Origin: Ancylobacter polymorphus
Lineage (GTDB): Bacteria > Pseudomonadota > Alphaproteobacteria > Rhizobiales > Xanthobacteraceae
Reading direction: 5' to 3'
Assembly: GCF_022836935.1 (NCBI RefSeq)
Contig: NZ_CP083239.1
Coordinates: 1,615,501-1,679,500 of the forward strand
DNA length: 64,000 bases
The translations under genes were made by a program, and so were the position numbers. This document shows, one piece after another, positions 24,923 to 34,987 of this stretch. The notes under the pieces were generated by a model. The model ran no database searches and was not told the origin of the DNA. It saw only the letters and a program-made list of their open reading frames with translations. The first letter of the stretch is position 1. Each line of letters starts with the position of its first letter.

Positions 24923-27645
24923 GGCTGACTGTCAATGGCCGTGCCGTCGAGACCGAAGCCCGGCCGGGCCAGTGCCTGCGCACCCTGCTGCGCGAACTGG
25001 GCTGGTTCGGGGTGAAGAAGGGCTGCGATGCCGGCGATTGCGGCGCCTGCACGGTGCATCTCGATGGGCGGCCGGTGCATAGCTGCGTCACCCCGGCCTT
25101 CCGTGCCGAGGGGCGGGCCGTCACCACCATCGAGGGGCTGGCGGACACAGTCGAGGGCGACGGCCTGCACCCGATGCAGGAGGCGTTTCTCGCGGCGCAG
25201 GGCTTCCAGTGTGGCTTCTGTACCGCCGGCATGGTGATGACCTCAGCCGCGCTCGACCAGGGCCAGAGGGCGGAACTGCCGGACGCGCTCAAGGGCAATC
25301 TCTGCCGCTGCACCGGCTATGCCGCCATCGCCGATGCGGTGGCCGGGATTGCGACGGTGGAGGCCGACGCGCGGCAAGGCCGCGTGGGCTGTTCCGTCGC
25401 CGCGCCGGCCGGGCCGGCCATCGTCACCGGCGCCGCGCGCTACACGATGGATGTGGCGCCGGAGGGCGAACTGGCGGGGCTGCTGCACATGAAGCTGCTG
25501 CGCTCGCCGCACCCGCATGCCCGCATCCGCGCCATCGACACGGCGGCGGCGCTGGCGCTGCCGGGGGTGGTGGCGGTGCTGACGCATGAGGACGCGCCTT
25601 CCCGCCTGTTCTCTTCCGCCCGGCACCACCACGCCACCGATGATGCCGACGACACCCGCGTGCTCGACGATGTGGTGCGCCATATCGGCCAGCGCGTGGC
25701 CGCCGTGGTGGCGGTGAGCGAACAGGCGGCGGAGGCGGGATGCGCGGCGCTGCGCGTGGATTATGAGCCACTGCCGGCGGTGTTCGACCCGGAGGAGGCG
25801 ATGCGCCCCGGCGCGCCGCTGGTGCATGGGGACAAGGGGCCGGACAGCCGCATCGCGGATCCCTCGCGCAACATCGTCGCCGCGCTGGCAGGCGGGGTGG
25901 GGGATATCGCTGCCGGCCTGGATGCCGCCGATGTGATCCACGAGGCGACCTATGAGAGCCAGCGCGTCCAGCACGCGCATCTGGAAACCCATGGCTGCAT
26001 CGGCTGGCGCGATGCGGACGGCCGACTGGTGATCCGCAGTTCCACCCAGACGCCCTTCCTCACCCGCGACGCGCTGGCGGCGCTCTATGACCTGCCGCGC
26101 GAGGGCGTGCGCGTCTTCGCCGCGCGGGTGGGTGGTGGCTTTGGCGGCAAGCAGGAAATGCTCACCGAGGACATCGTGGCGCTGGCGGTGCTGAAGACCG
26201 GGCGGCCGGTGAAGCTGGAATATACCCGCGCCGAGCAGTTCGCCGCTTCTACCAGCCGCCACCCGATGAAGGTGACGGTGACGCTCGGCGCGACGTGGGA
26301 CGGGCGCCTCACCGCCTTTTCCATGCGGATGCTGCTGGACACCGGCGCCTATGGCAACCATGCGGCGGGCGTGTTGTTTCACGGCTCGGGCGAGAGCGTC
26401 GCGCTGTATAAGTGCCCGAACAAGCAGGTGGAGGGCTGGTCGGTCTACACAAATTCCCTGCCGAGCGGCGCCTTTCGCGGCTATGGGCTGAGCCAGACCA
26501 TCTTCGCGGTGGAATCGGCCATGGACGAGCTGGCGCACAAGCTCGGTATCAATCCGGTGGAGTTGCGCCGGCTGAACATGGTGCGGCCGGGCGATGCGAT
26601 GGTCTCTTCCGGCCCCCCGCACCACGATGTCGAGATGGGCAGCTATGGGCTCGACCAGTGCCTCGACCGGGTAGAGGCGGAACTGGCCAAGCCCTCGCCG
26701 GCGCGGCTGGGGGCGGAGTGGCTAGTGGGGCGCGGCGTCGCGGCGGCGATGATCGACACCATTCCCCCGCGCGGCCATGTCGCGCAGACGCGACTGACGC
26801 TTACGCCCGATGGCACCTATGAGCTGCGCACCGGCACGGCGGAATTCGGCAACGGCACCACCACCGTGCATGTGCAGATCGCCGCCACGCTGCTCGGCGC
26901 GCGGCCGGAACAGATAAGCGTGCGCCAGTCCGACACCGCCCATGTCGACCACGACACCGGCGCCTATGGCTCGACCGGCACGGTGGTGGCCGGCAGCGCG
27001 ACGCAGGCGGCGGCGGAAAGGCTGGCGGAAACGATCCGCGCGGCGGCCGCCGCACGGCTCGGCGTGCCGGCCGAGGCGTGCCGGATCGAGGGTGAGGCGG
27101 TGGTGGCGGGGGAGAGGCGGATCGCCCTCGCCGCGCTGGCGCCGCTGGAGGCGGTGGGCGACGCTTCCGGCAGCCCGCGCTCGGTGGCGTTCAATGTGCA
27201 GGGCTTCGAGGTCGCGGTGCATGGGCGCAGCGGCGAAATCCGCATCCTGCGCTCTGTCCATGCGGCGGATGCCGGCACGGTGGTGAACCCGATGCAGTGC
27301 CGGGGGCAGGTGGAGGGCGGCGTCGCCCAGGCGATCGGCGCCGCGCTCTACGAACGGCTGATAATGGATGAGGCGGGTGCGGTGACCAATGCCAGCTTTC
27401 GCGGCTACCATATCCCGGCCTTCGCCGATGTGCCGCGCACGCAGGTGTTCTTCGCCGAGACGTTTGACGCCATCGGCCCGCTGGGAGCGAAATCGATGAG
27501 CGAGAGCCCGTTCAACCCGGTGGCGGCGGCGCTCGCCAATGCGATCTTCGACGCCACCGGCGTGCGGCTGCGCGCCACGCCCTTTGTGGCCGATGAACTC
27601 TACGCCCTGCTGCCCGCCCAGGCGGCGAAGGAGGCCGCGTCATGA
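24919..27645 (+). CDS. Xanthine dehydrogenase, fused 2Fe-2S and molybdopterin subunit
   Basis: A 908-residue molybdenum hydroxylase subunit for hypoxanthine/xanthine oxidation to urate. Residues 1-80 are a plant-type 2Fe-2S domain (Cys36, 41, 44, 56), residues 85-145 the second 2Fe-2S domain (Cys98, 101, 129, 131), and about 165-900 the molybdopterin domains, with [22 protein letters not shown] and a catalytic-glutamate region [12 protein letters not shown] near the end. Joining Fe-S to the molybdenum part while FAD is separate is like the 907-residue Desulfovibrio aldehyde oxidoreductase and unlike typical bacterial XdhA/XdhB. The substrate is inferred from the neighbouring uricase. Start GTG at 24919. 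Confidence 0.88.
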   Translation: MRLTVNGRAVETEARPGQCLRTLLRELGWFGVKKGCDAGDCGACTVHLDGRPVHSCVTPAFRAEGRAVTTIEGLADTVEGDGLHPMQEAFLAAQGFQCGFCTAGMVMTSAALDQGQRAELPDALKGNLCRCTGYAAIADAVAGIATVEADARQGRVGCSVAAPAGPAIVTGAARYTMDVAPEGELAGLLHMKLLRSPHPHARIRAIDTAAALALPGVVAVLTHEDAPSRLFSSARHHHATDDADDTRVLDDVVRHIGQRVAAVVAVSEQAAEAGCAALRVDYEPLPAVFDPEEAMRPGAPLVHGDKGPDSRIADPSRNIVAALAGGVGDIAAGLDAADVIHEATYESQRVQHAHLETHGCIGWRDADGRLVIRSSTQTPFLTRDALAALYDLPREGVRVFAARVGGGFGGKQEMLTEDIVALAVLKTGRPVKLEYTRAEQFAASTSRHPMKVTVTLGATWDGRLTAFSMRMLLDTGAYGNHAAGVLFHGSGESVALYKCPNKQVEGWSVYTNSLPSGAFRGYGLSQTIFAVESAMDELAHKLGINPVELRRLNMVRPGDAMVSSGPPHHDVEMGSYGLDQCLDRVEAELAKPSPARLGAEWLVGRGVAAAMIDTIPPRGHVAQTRLTLTPDGTYELRTGTAEFGNGTTTVHVQIAATLLGARPEQISVRQSDTAHVDHDTGAYGSTGTVVAGSATQAAAERLAETIRAAAAARLGVPAEACRIEGEAVVAGERRIALAALAPLEAVGDASGSPRSVAFNVQGFEVAVHGRSGEIRILRSVHAADAGTVVNPMQCRGQVEGGVAQAIGAALYERLIMDEAGAVTNASFRGYHIPAFADVPRTQVFFAETFDAIGPLGAKSMSESPFNPVAAALANAIFDATGVRLRATPFVADELYALLPAQAAKEAAS

Positions 27646-29006
27646 GCGGGAGCCTGCAATCGCGGGTCCTGCGCGGGCCGGCGGCGACGCTGGCGGGCAA
27701 TCCGTTCGAACAGCCCTCGCGCGGTTGCCTCATCACCCATGATGATGCGCTCATCATCATCGAGCACGGGCGGATCGTCGCCTTCGGTCCCTATGCGGAG
27801 CTCAGTGACACGCTGCCCGAGGGCGTGGCGGTGGAGCATTATCCCGGCCACCTCCTCGTCCCCGGCTTCATCGACGCTCATGTGCATTACCCGCAGATGC
27901 AGGTGATCGGGGCCTTCGGCACGCAATTGCTGGAATGGCTGGAGACCTACACTTTCCCCGCCGAGATGAGCTTTGCCGATGCCGGTCATGCCGGGCGGGT
28001 GGCGCATCTGTTCCTGCGCGAATTGCTACGCGCCGGGACCACCACGGCGATGGTGTATTGCACCGTGCATCCGCAATCGGTGGACGCGTTCTTCACCGAG
28101 GCGGCACGGTTCGATGCGCGAATGATAGCCGGCAAAGTTCTGATGGACCGACACGCGCCGGCCGGCCTGCTCGACACGGCCCAGCGCGGCTATGATGAAA
28201 GCCTCGCCTTGATCGAGCGCTGGCATGGGCGGGGACGGGCGCTCTACTGCGTCACGCCGCGCTTCGCGCCGACCTCGACCGACGCCCAGCTCGATGCCGC
28301 CGGGGCGCTGCTGAAGAAAAGGGACGGGCTCTTCCTGCAGACGCATCTGTGCGAGAACCTGGCCGAGATCGAATGGGTGCGCGAGCTTTTCCCCGCCCGC
28401 GCCTCCTATCTCGATGTCTATGCCCATGCCGGGCTGGTGGGGCCGCGCTCCATGTTCGGCCATGGCATCCATCTGCATGAGGGCGATTTCTGCACCTGCC
28501 ATCAGGCCGGGGCGGCGCTGGCGCATTGCCCGACCTCCAACCTGTTTCTCGGCAGCGGCCTGTTCCGCCTGTTCGAGGCCGTGGACCCGCGCCGGCCGGT
28601 GAAGGTGGCGCTCGGCACCGATGTCGGCGGGGGCACCTCGCTCTCGCAGCTGCAGACGCTGAACGAGGCCTATAAGGTCGCGGCGATGGTCGGTCACAAG
28701 CTTGACGCTGTGCAGGGCTTCTATCTCGCCACGCTGGGCGGGGCACGGGCGCTGGGGCTGGACGACAGGATCGGCCGGCTGGCGCCGGGGATGGAGGCCG
28801 ATATCTGCGTGCTCGACCCGAAGGCGACCTCGTTCATGGCGTTTCGCGCCGGCTATTGCGCATCGATGGAGGAATTGCTGTTTCTTCTGATGACGCTGGG
28901 CGACGACCGGGCGGTGCGCGCCACCTATGTCGCCGGCCGCCCCGTCTATGACCGCGACCGGCCGGGCGATCCTTTCCGGCCGGCGCATGGTGAGGAGCAA
29001 CCGTGA
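27642..29006 (+). CDS. guaD: Guanine deaminase
   Basis: A 454-residue amidohydrolase that turns guanine into xanthine, feeding the dehydrogenase encoded just upstream. Metal-binding HVH occurs in [13 protein letters not shown] near residue 82; [31 protein letters not shown] and [10 protein letters not shown] follow in the order seen in guanine deaminases. The ATG at 27642 overlaps the preceding stop (ATGA), and its own stop overlaps the next start (GTGA), so translation is coupled through the operon. Confidence 0.93.
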   Translation: MSGSLQSRVLRGPAATLAGNPFEQPSRGCLITHDDALIIIEHGRIVAFGPYAELSDTLPEGVAVEHYPGHLLVPGFIDAHVHYPQMQVIGAFGTQLLEWLETYTFPAEMSFADAGHAGRVAHLFLRELLRAGTTTAMVYCTVHPQSVDAFFTEAARFDARMIAGKVLMDRHAPAGLLDTAQRGYDESLALIERWHGRGRALYCVTPRFAPTSTDAQLDAAGALLKKRDGLFLQTHLCENLAEIEWVRELFPARASYLDVYAHAGLVGPRSMFGHGIHLHEGDFCTCHQAGAALAHCPTSNLFLGSGLFRLFEAVDPRRPVKVALGTDVGGGTSLSQLQTLNEAYKVAAMVGHKLDAVQGFYLATLGGARALGLDDRIGRLAPGMEADICVLDPKATSFMAFRAGYCASMEELLFLLMTLGDDRAVRATYVAGRPVYDRDRPGDPFRPAHGEEQP

Positions 29007-29890
29007 CGCATCCCGTCTCCCTCGACACGCTCAACACGCTCGACCGCGACGGCTTCATCGCCGCGCTGGACGGCATTTTCGAGCACGCGCCCTGGGTGGC
29101 GGAGGCGGCCTTCGCCCATGCGCCCTTCGCCACCGTCTCGGCACTGCATGAGGCACTGATGGCGGCCGTGTGGGCGCGGCCGGAGGCGGAGCGCGTCGCC
29201 TTCGTGGCGGCGCATCCCGACCTCGCCGGTAGGGCGGCGCGGGCCGGCGACATCGCCCCGGCCTCGGTGTCGGAACAGGCGGGGCTGGGGCTCGACCGGC
29301 TGTCGGATGAGGAGTTCGCCCGTTTCGAACGGCTCAATGCCGCCTATCGCGCCCGCTTCGGCTTTCCCTTCGTCATCTGCGTGCGGCGGCAGACCCGCGA
29401 CGCGCTGCTCGACGCCTTCGAGGCGCGCCTTTCGCACAAGCGCGAGGAGGAACTCGCCGCCGCCTTGGTCGAAATCGGCCATATCACCGCGCTGCGGCTG
29501 GTGGAGCGGGTGACGGGTCCCGGCCAGCCGAAAGTGTTCGGCCGCCTTTCCACCCATGTGCTCGACACCCATAGAGGTGGGCCAGCGCAGGGCGTGCGGG
29601 TGGAGCTGTACGAGGTGGGGGCGAGCGCGCGGGCGCTTCTCACCGAGGCGGTGACCAATGCGGACGGGCGCACCGACTCGCCGCTGCTCTCCGGGGCGCC
29701 GCTGCGGGCCGGGCGCTATGAGCTGGTGTTTCATGTCGGCGCCTATTTCGCGGCGCGCGGGCTCGATCTGCCCGGCCCGGCCTTCCTCGACACGGTGCCG
29801 CTCCGCTTCGGCATTGCCGAGCCGGAGGGGCACTATCATGTGCCGCTGGTGGTGACGCCGTGGAGCTATTCCACCTATCGCGGCAGCTGA
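29003..29890 (+). CDS. Bifunctional OHCU decarboxylase / 5-hydroxyisourate hydrolase
   Basis: A 295-residue fusion of the two enzymes that follow urate oxidase. Residues 1-170 are 2-oxo-4-hydroxy-4-carboxy-5-ureidoimidazoline decarboxylase (UraD), with His71 and Glu91 in HPDLAG and SEQAGLGL and the [10 protein letters not shown] block. Residues 178-295 are a transthyretin-like 5-hydroxyisourate hydrolase (UraH), with His185, Arg223, the GHYHVPL histidines and the diagnostic C-terminal YRGS at 292-295. The order is that of plant allantoin synthase. The product is (S)-allantoin. Start GTG at 29003 within the guaD stop. No allantoinase is in the window. Confidence 0.92.
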   Translation: MTHPVSLDTLNTLDRDGFIAALDGIFEHAPWVAEAAFAHAPFATVSALHEALMAAVWARPEAERVAFVAAHPDLAGRAARAGDIAPASVSEQAGLGLDRLSDEEFARFERLNAAYRARFGFPFVICVRRQTRDALLDAFEARLSHKREEELAAALVEIGHITALRLVERVTGPGQPKVFGRLSTHVLDTHRGGPAQGVRVELYEVGASARALLTEAVTNADGRTDSPLLSGAPLRAGRYELVFHVGAYFAARGLDLPGPAFLDTVPLRFGIAEPEGHYHVPLVVTPWSYSTYRGS

Positions 29891-29910
29891 GGGGCGGGCC
29901 AGACCCCGCT

Positions 29911-30453
29911 TCAGTCGTCGGTGGGGCCGGAGAGGGTGTGGTAGCGGCGGCTGTAATAGATGAGGCTCTCATTCGAGCCGCCCTCGGCGACGCCGACCAC
30001 CTCGCAGAACAGCACGTCATGGGTGCCGACTTCCACCGTGCGGACGATGCGGCAGTCGAAGGCGACGACCGCGCCGTCCAGCATCGGCGCGCCGGTGACG
30101 GCGGGCCGCCAGTTCCCGCTGGCGAAGCGCTCGTCCGGTGGGGTGCGGCCGCCGAACAGATTGGACAGCGGCTCGTGCCCGGCCGCCAGCGTGTTGATGC
30201 AGACGACGCCATTGGCGTGCACCGGAGCGGCGGCGGAGGAACCCTTGTTGAGGCACACCAGCAGGGTCGGCGGGCTGTCGGTGACCGAGCACACCGCCGA
30301 GGCGGTGAAGCCGTGGCGCCCACCCGGTCCATCTGTCGTGACGATGTTCACCGCCGCGCCGAGGCGGGCCATGGCGTTGCGGAAGCCCTGCCGGGTCACC
30401 GGCGGCGGGCCGTTATCGGGAGCGCCGTCGAGCGGCGAGCACGGGGGGGACAT
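29911..30453 (-). CDS. Flavin reductase family protein (monooxygenase partner)
   Basis: A 180-residue FMN-binding reductase of the HpaC/RutF type. Typical blocks are FRNAMARLGAAVNIVTTDG near residue 24, GFTASAVCSVTDSPPTLLVCLN, and the SNESLIYYSRRYHTL end. It supplies reduced flavin to the NtaA-type monooxygenase encoded just upstream in the same operon (30528-31841). The ATG at 30453 is chosen since the frame upstream has no family sequence. It is convergent with the UraD-UraH gene with only 20 bases between. Confidence 0.87.
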   Translation of the reverse strand: MSPPCSPLDGAPDNGPPPVTRQGFRNAMARLGAAVNIVTTDGPGGRHGFTASAVCSVTDSPPTLLVCLNKGSSAAAPVHANGVVCINTLAAGHEPLSNLFGGRTPPDERFASGNWRPAVTGAPMLDGAVVAFDCRIVRTVEVGTHDVLFCEVVGVAEGGSNESLIYYSRRYHTLSGPTDD

Positions 30454-30527
30454 GCCCTTCTCCTTCCTGCCGGACCAGCGCCGGCGCCGGCGGGCGCGGG
30501 AAATCCGCGCCCTATGCTTCGCGCGGG

Positions 30528-31841
30528 TCAGAACTCGCGCAGATTGTCGCGCAGCAGCTGGTGCTTGTATTCGGTGCGCACGAGGCCGCGCGCCTGCAGC
30601 TCCGGCACCAGCCCGTCGCAGATTTCGGTGATGTAGCGGCGGGAGACGCGGAGCACCGGGGTGGTGATGAGGAAGCCGTCGCCGCCCACTTCCGCCATCG
30701 CCTCGCCCATCTTGTCGGCGACCTGCGCCGGGGTGCCGATCAGTTCCATGGAGGAGACGAGGCCGCCGCCGCCCGAGGCTGCGAGCTCGCGCAGCGTCTT
30801 GCCCGAGCCCCATTGCTGGAACTTGTCGAGCGTGCCGGATTCGCCGTTGGTGACGAGCTTTTCCGGCAGCGGCTTGTCGAGATCATATTTCGAGAAGTCG
30901 ATCTCGGTGATGGCGGAGATGGAGATCAGCACGTCGGTGACGAAATTGTCCGACATGGTGACGTTCTCATAGCGGGCGCGTGCCTCCGCCTCCGTCTCGC
31001 CGAGGCTGGGGCAGATGCAGAAGAAGACCTTGATGTCGTCCGGGTTGCGGCCGATGGCTTCGGCGCGGGCGCGGATGTCGGCGCGGAACGCCTTCATGCC
31101 CTCGACCCCATTGGCGACCGAGACGATGGCGTCGGCATAGCGGGCGGCGAAATCGCGCCCGCGCGGCGAGGCGCCGGCCTGAAGATAGACCGGGCGGCGC
31201 TGCGGCGAGGGCACGGTGTTGAGCGGGCCGCGCACCTGGTAATATTTGCCCTTGTGGTCGATGGTGTGGACCTTGGAGCCATCGGCATAAATGCCGTTCT
31301 TGCGGTCCAGCACCACGGCGTCCGGCTCCCAGCTGTTGAACAGCTTGTCGCAGACTTCCATGTATTCCTCGGCCATGGCGTAGCGGTCCTCACGCGGAGG
31401 CAGCTTGTCCATGCCGAAATTCTTCGCCATCAGGTCCTCGGCCGAGGTGACGACGTTCCAGCCGAAGCGGCCCTTGGTGAGGCTGTCGATGGTGGAGGAC
31501 AGCCGCGCCAGCATGAAGGGCGGGTAGGCCATGGTGGACATGGTGGCGACGACCCCGAGATGCTGGGTCGCCATGCCCATGGCCACCGCCAGCGGGGCGG
31601 GGTCGGCCTTCGGCACCATCATGGCGTGCTTGAGCGAGAGGTCGCGCGAGCCGCCATAGGTCTCCGGCACCATCAGCTTGTCCTCGATCATGATCAGATC
31701 GAAGCAGGCGCGCTCCATCGCCTGGGCCATCTCGATATAGAAACGGCCATCCCACGGGTTGCCGCCCTGGCCGAAGGGTTCGCGCCATTCGTCGGGCGTG
31801 AAGTTCATGAACCAGGCGAGGTGGAAGCGCTTGTCGGCCAT
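30528..31841 (-). CDS. NtaA/SnaA/DszA-type flavin-dependent monooxygenase
   Basis: A 437-residue LLM-class oxygenase that uses FMNH2 supplied by a separate reductase. Family blocks are FDLIMIEDKLMVPE, NVVTSAEDLMAKNFGMD, and PVYLQAGASPRGRDFAARYAD. Relatives oxidise nitrilotriacetate, EDTA, dibenzothiophene sulfone or pristinamycin, so a nitrogen- or sulfur-containing organic compound is likely here, but the substrate cannot be read off. It starts four bases after the ABC ATPase gene and is followed by its reductase, so import and oxidation are co-expressed. Confidence 0.88.
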   Translation of the reverse strand: MADKRFHLAWFMNFTPDEWREPFGQGGNPWDGRFYIEMAQAMERACFDLIMIEDKLMVPETYGGSRDLSLKHAMMVPKADPAPLAVAMGMATQHLGVVATMSTMAYPPFMLARLSSTIDSLTKGRFGWNVVTSAEDLMAKNFGMDKLPPREDRYAMAEEYMEVCDKLFNSWEPDAVVLDRKNGIYADGSKVHTIDHKGKYYQVRGPLNTVPSPQRRPVYLQAGASPRGRDFAARYADAIVSVANGVEGMKAFRADIRARAEAIGRNPDDIKVFFCICPSLGETEAEARARYENVTMSDNFVTDVLISISAITEIDFSKYDLDKPLPEKLVTNGESGTLDKFQQWGSGKTLRELAASGGGGLVSSMELIGTPAQVADKMGEAMAEVGGDGFLITTPVLRVSRRYITEICDGLVPELQARGLVRTEYKHQLLRDNLREF

Positions 31842-31845
31842 TGTG

Positions 31846-32694
31846 TCAGTCCTTCACTAAAGCGGTCTCGAATGCCGGGACGGCCGGGGCGTCCCCGGTG
31901 GCGGGCGCGGCGGCGAGGAGGGCGAGGCGCACACGCGCGCGCTCCGCCTCGAACAGGCGGGATTCGCGCACGCTGCGGCACTTGGCTTCGAAATCGGAGA
32001 CGATGCTGGCGCCGAAGCGCTCCGGCGCCTGCGGGTCGTTGCGCCGTTTGTCGACGGCGATGACGCGGGTGCCGAGCAGGAAGGCTTCGGGCAGATCATG
32101 CGTGACCATGACGATGGTCATGCGGTTCTCTTCCCAGAGCTCGCCTACCAGCTCGTGCATGGATTTGCGGGTGCCGGGGTCGAGCGCGCCGAAGGGCTCG
32201 TCGAGCAGCAGCACTTTCGGTTTCATGATCAGCGCCTGCGCCAGAGCGAGACGCTGCTGCATGCCGCCCGACAGCTGGGCGGGGTATTTATGCGCGTGCT
32301 CGCCGAGGCCGACGCGGGTGAGCAGCGCCATTGCCTTGTCTTCCAGCGCCTTGCGGCGGGTGCCGAAGAAGCGGCCAAGGAAGGGCGCGCCGGCCCATTG
32401 CGGGCCCATCATCACATTGCCCAGCACGGTGCGGTGCGGGAACACGGAATAGCGCTGGAACACCACGCCGCGATCGGCGGTCGGCTCGCTGGCGATGGGC
32501 TCGCCGTCGATCAGGATGCGCCCGCGTGTCGGCTGTTCCTGTGAGAGCAGCATGCGCAGCAGCGTGGTCTTGCCGACCCCGGACGGGCCGATGATGACGA
32601 GGAATTCGTGGTCGTCGAGCGACAGGTTGACCTGTTCGAGCACGACCCGCTCGTCATATTCCTTCCAGACATTCTCGAAGGTGATGGTAGTCAT
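31846..32694 (-). CDS. ABC transporter ATP-binding protein (nitrate/taurine/urea-type)
   Basis: A 282-residue importer ATPase of the TauB/SsuB/NrtD group. Walker A GPSGVGKTT is near residues 36-44, the signature LSGGMQQR near 140-147, and Walker B LLLDEPFGALD follows. A C-terminal extension of about 50 residues goes beyond the minimal ATPase. Its ATG directly abuts the permease stop (TGA then ATG). Confidence 0.92.
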   Translation of the reverse strand: MTTITFENVWKEYDERVVLEQVNLSLDDHEFLVIIGPSGVGKTTLLRMLLSQEQPTRGRILIDGEPIASEPTADRGVVFQRYSVFPHRTVLGNVMMGPQWAGAPFLGRFFGTRRKALEDKAMALLTRVGLGEHAHKYPAQLSGGMQQRLALAQALIMKPKVLLLDEPFGALDPGTRKSMHELVGELWEENRMTIVMVTHDLPEAFLLGTRVIAVDKRRNDPQAPERFGASIVSDFEAKCRSVRESRLFEAERARVRLALLAAAPATGDAPAVPAFETALVKD

Positions 32695-33513
32695 TCAGGC
32701 CGCCTTTATCTGGTCCCAGGGATAGGCGGCGACGGCGAGGCGGCGCAGCGCGTAATCCATGAGGAAGGCGAGGAGGGTGATCCAGATGACGTAGGGAAGG
32801 ATCACATCCATGGCGAGGTAGCGGCGCACCAGGAAGATGCGGTAGCCGAGGCCGCCCTCGGAGGTGATGGCTTCCGCCGCGATGACGAACAGCCAGGCGG
32901 CGCCGAGGGAGAGCCGCACCGAGTCGATGAGGCGCGGCATCACCTGCGGCAGCACCACGCCGGAGATCATCTGCCAGGTCGAGGCGCCGAGCGTCTGCGC
33001 CTTGATGATCTGTTCGGTCGGCAGGGCGGAGACCCGCAGCATCACGTCGCGGATGATGAAGGGGGCGATGCCGAAGACGATCAGCACAATCTTCGAGGCT
33101 TCGCCAAGGCCGAACAGGATGAACAGGATCGGCAGCACCGCCAGCGGCGGGATAAGCGAGAAGGCGGCGAAGAACGGCTCGAAGGTGGCGCGCAGATAGG
33201 GCACGAAGCCGACAATGATGCCGAGCACCAGGCCGAGCACGGCGGAAATGCCGAGGCCGAGGAACAGGCGCTGCAGGCTGAGCCAGGTGTCCCACCACAG
33301 GAGATACTGGTTCGTCGCCTTGTCCACCGTGGTCGCCATGCGCACCATGGTGTTCCAGAAGCTGGCGAAGCTGGGCATCAGCTTGTCGGCCGGCTCCACG
33401 GCGAGGCGCGCATTCGAGCCCAGCATGTAGATCGCCAGCACAATGATGAAGGGCAGGATGGCGAGGATGAGCCGGACGCCGGGCCGGGGGGCGTAGTTGA
33501 TGATGCGGCGCAT
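32695..33513 (-). CDS. ABC transporter permease (nitrate/taurine/urea-type)
   Basis: A 272-residue inner-membrane permease with about six membrane helices and the BPD_transp_1 EAA-like loop (VSALPTEQIIKAQTLGASTWQMI region) that contacts the ATPase. It belongs to the TauC/SsuC-type group. It is preceded by the binding-protein gene, with a 258-base gap containing a repeat element, and followed without a gap by the ATPase gene. Confidence 0.92.
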   Translation of the reverse strand: MRRIINYAPRPGVRLILAILPFIIVLAIYMLGSNARLAVEPADKLMPSFASFWNTMVRMATTVDKATNQYLLWWDTWLSLQRLFLGLGISAVLGLVLGIIVGFVPYLRATFEPFFAAFSLIPPLAVLPILFILFGLGEASKIVLIVFGIAPFIIRDVMLRVSALPTEQIIKAQTLGASTWQMISGVVLPQVMPRLIDSVRLSLGAAWLFVIAAEAITSEGGLGYRIFLVRRYLAMDVILPYVIWITLLAFLMDYALRRLAVAAYPWDQIKAA

Positions 33514-33570
33514 GGGGGCCTTCCGCGTGACGGGGCGGGGGATGGGCGGGGCGCGACGGCTATCTGTCGT

Positions 33571-33613
33571 GTCCCGGCCCAGCGGAGGCGAAGCCGGAGC
33601 GCCGAGCCGGGAC
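33571..33613. repeat. Palindromic element inside the ABC operon
   Basis: GTCCCGGC (33571-33578) pairs with GCCGGGAC (33606-33613). GC-rich sequence with further short inverted repeats continues to about 33745. It looks like a member of, or relic from, the dispersed elements seen elsewhere in the window, here between the permease and binding-protein genes, where it could separate their expression levels. Confidence 0.45.
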
Positions 33614-33771
33614 CCAGCGCAAAACTCTCAGCAAAAGCTGGTGGCAGTGGATCAGGCACGTTGCGAAGATCCGGCGGCTACGCCGAGGGCTCCCCTGGAC
33701 CCCGGATCATCGTTGCGCGGTGCGCAAACTCGTCCGGGGCACAGGCGACGGCGCACTCGCCGCCCGCTGGG

Positions 33772-34851
33772 TCACAGCTTCCCGTCAGCGGCGTCCTTGG
33801 TGAAGCTGGCATTGACACGCATCTTGATGTTGGCCTTGTCGCCCAGCACGGTGCCGTCGGCGACTTCGATGCCGATGGAATCGACGCTGGTGGCGCCCTG
33901 GCCGAACAGGCCCTGCTGGAAGCAGAAAGTGCGGATGTTGTTCCAGATCTTGGCGTTGTCGGGCGAAAGCAGGAAACTGGCGGCCTCCTGGGGCGTGTAG
34001 AAGAAATGGGTAGTGTCGAGCTGGGCCTGCAGGCCGCCGGCATCCGTGCCCATCGCGCTGGTCATCACCGCGCGCATTTCCTCGCCCGCCGCGCCGCCGG
34101 CCTTGAGGATGCCGAGCGCCTCGTACCAGGCGCCGACCACGGCCTTGGCGAAGTCCGGATTGTCCTTGAGCGTGGCGGTGTTGCCGATGAACACGTCCAT
34201 GATCTCGCCGGGGATCTTGGACGAGTCGAACAGGTTCGTGGTGCCAGAGACCTTGAGCATATCCTCGGTGAGCGGCTTCCACGACACCGCGTGCTTCATG
34301 TCGGCCTGCGAGATGAAGGCGGCGGAGATTTCCGAATCCGAGATGTTCACCGTCTTGGTGGCGGTGGGATCGTCGATGCCGGCGAGCTGAAGGCCGCGAT
34401 TGAGCAGATAGTGCGAGACGCTGTACTGCAGCAGGTACACGTCCTGCCCCGCAAGCTCCTTCACGTTCTTCGCAGTCTTGGAAAGAACGATGTCGTTGCC
34501 GTTGGAATAGTCGGTGATCAGCAGGATGGAGGTGTCGACGCCGCCGGCCGCTGGCATGGTGAGGCCGTCCATCGAGGCCACGCCCACCGCGTCGATCTCG
34601 CCGGCGATGAACTGGTTGATCGAGCCGACATAGTCGTTGGCCTGGATGATCTCGACATCGATGCCGTATTTGTCGGCCCATTTCTTCATGATGCCGGAAG
34701 ACTTCATGTAAGCGAACGGCATGAAGCCGATATAGACGGTGTAGGCGACCTTGAAACTCTTCTTCGGGGCGGCATGCGCCGCGGGCGCCCCCGCAAGAGC
34801 TGCGGCGGCGAGGCTGGCGAAGACGGCTGCAGCCCTGATTATGCGCTTCAT
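33772..34851 (-). CDS. ABC transporter substrate-binding protein (urea-carboxylase-region type)
   Basis: A 359-residue periplasmic binding protein with a Sec signal peptide ending near residue 27 (AHAA). The blocks YIGFMPFAYMKSSGIMKKWA, QANDYVGSINQFIAGEID and AAGGVDTSILLITDYSNGND strongly resemble the TIGR03427-type binding proteins found beside urea carboxylase (guanidine carboxylase) genes. No such carboxylase is present; instead the operon carries a flavin monooxygenase pair, so the ligand may be a related nitrogen compound. It is the first gene of the operon and divergent from a TetR gene. Confidence 0.85.
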   Translation of the reverse strand: MKRIIRAAAVFASLAAAALAGAPAAHAAPKKSFKVAYTVYIGFMPFAYMKSSGIMKKWADKYGIDVEIIQANDYVGSINQFIAGEIDAVGVASMDGLTMPAAGGVDTSILLITDYSNGNDIVLSKTAKNVKELAGQDVYLLQYSVSHYLLNRGLQLAGIDDPTATKTVNISDSEISAAFISQADMKHAVSWKPLTEDMLKVSGTTNLFDSSKIPGEIMDVFIGNTATLKDNPDFAKAVVGAWYEALGILKAGGAAGEEMRAVMTSAMGTDAGGLQAQLDTTHFFYTPQEAASFLLSPDNAKIWNNIRTFCFQQGLFGQGATSVDSIGIEVADGTVLGDKANIKMRVNASFTKDAADGKL

Positions 34852-34890
34852 GAGGGGAGGCTCCGGTCGCTGAAATGGCTGGACCGGGTT

Positions 34891-34908
34891 ATTAAACGGT
34901 GACTTAAT
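34891..34908. promoter_or_regulatory. Candidate TetR operator
   Basis: ATTAA-8-TTAAT (34891-34908) is an AT-rich dyad 40 bases before the binding-protein start and 80 bases before the TetR start, between divergent genes. It is a natural site for the TetR protein at 34988-35611. Confidence 0.4.
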
Positions 34909-34987
34909 ATGACGTGCAAGCCCAACAAATGGGCACGCTTAGCATATGAGCAAGGCAGAAAATTCCGTACAAATACGGAGGAAACGC

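Noticed and set aside
34852..34987. A guanidine (ykkC) riboswitch before the binding-protein gene
   Set aside because: The gap is only about 130 bases shared with TetR and shows a dyad but none of the conserved ykkC features I would expect.
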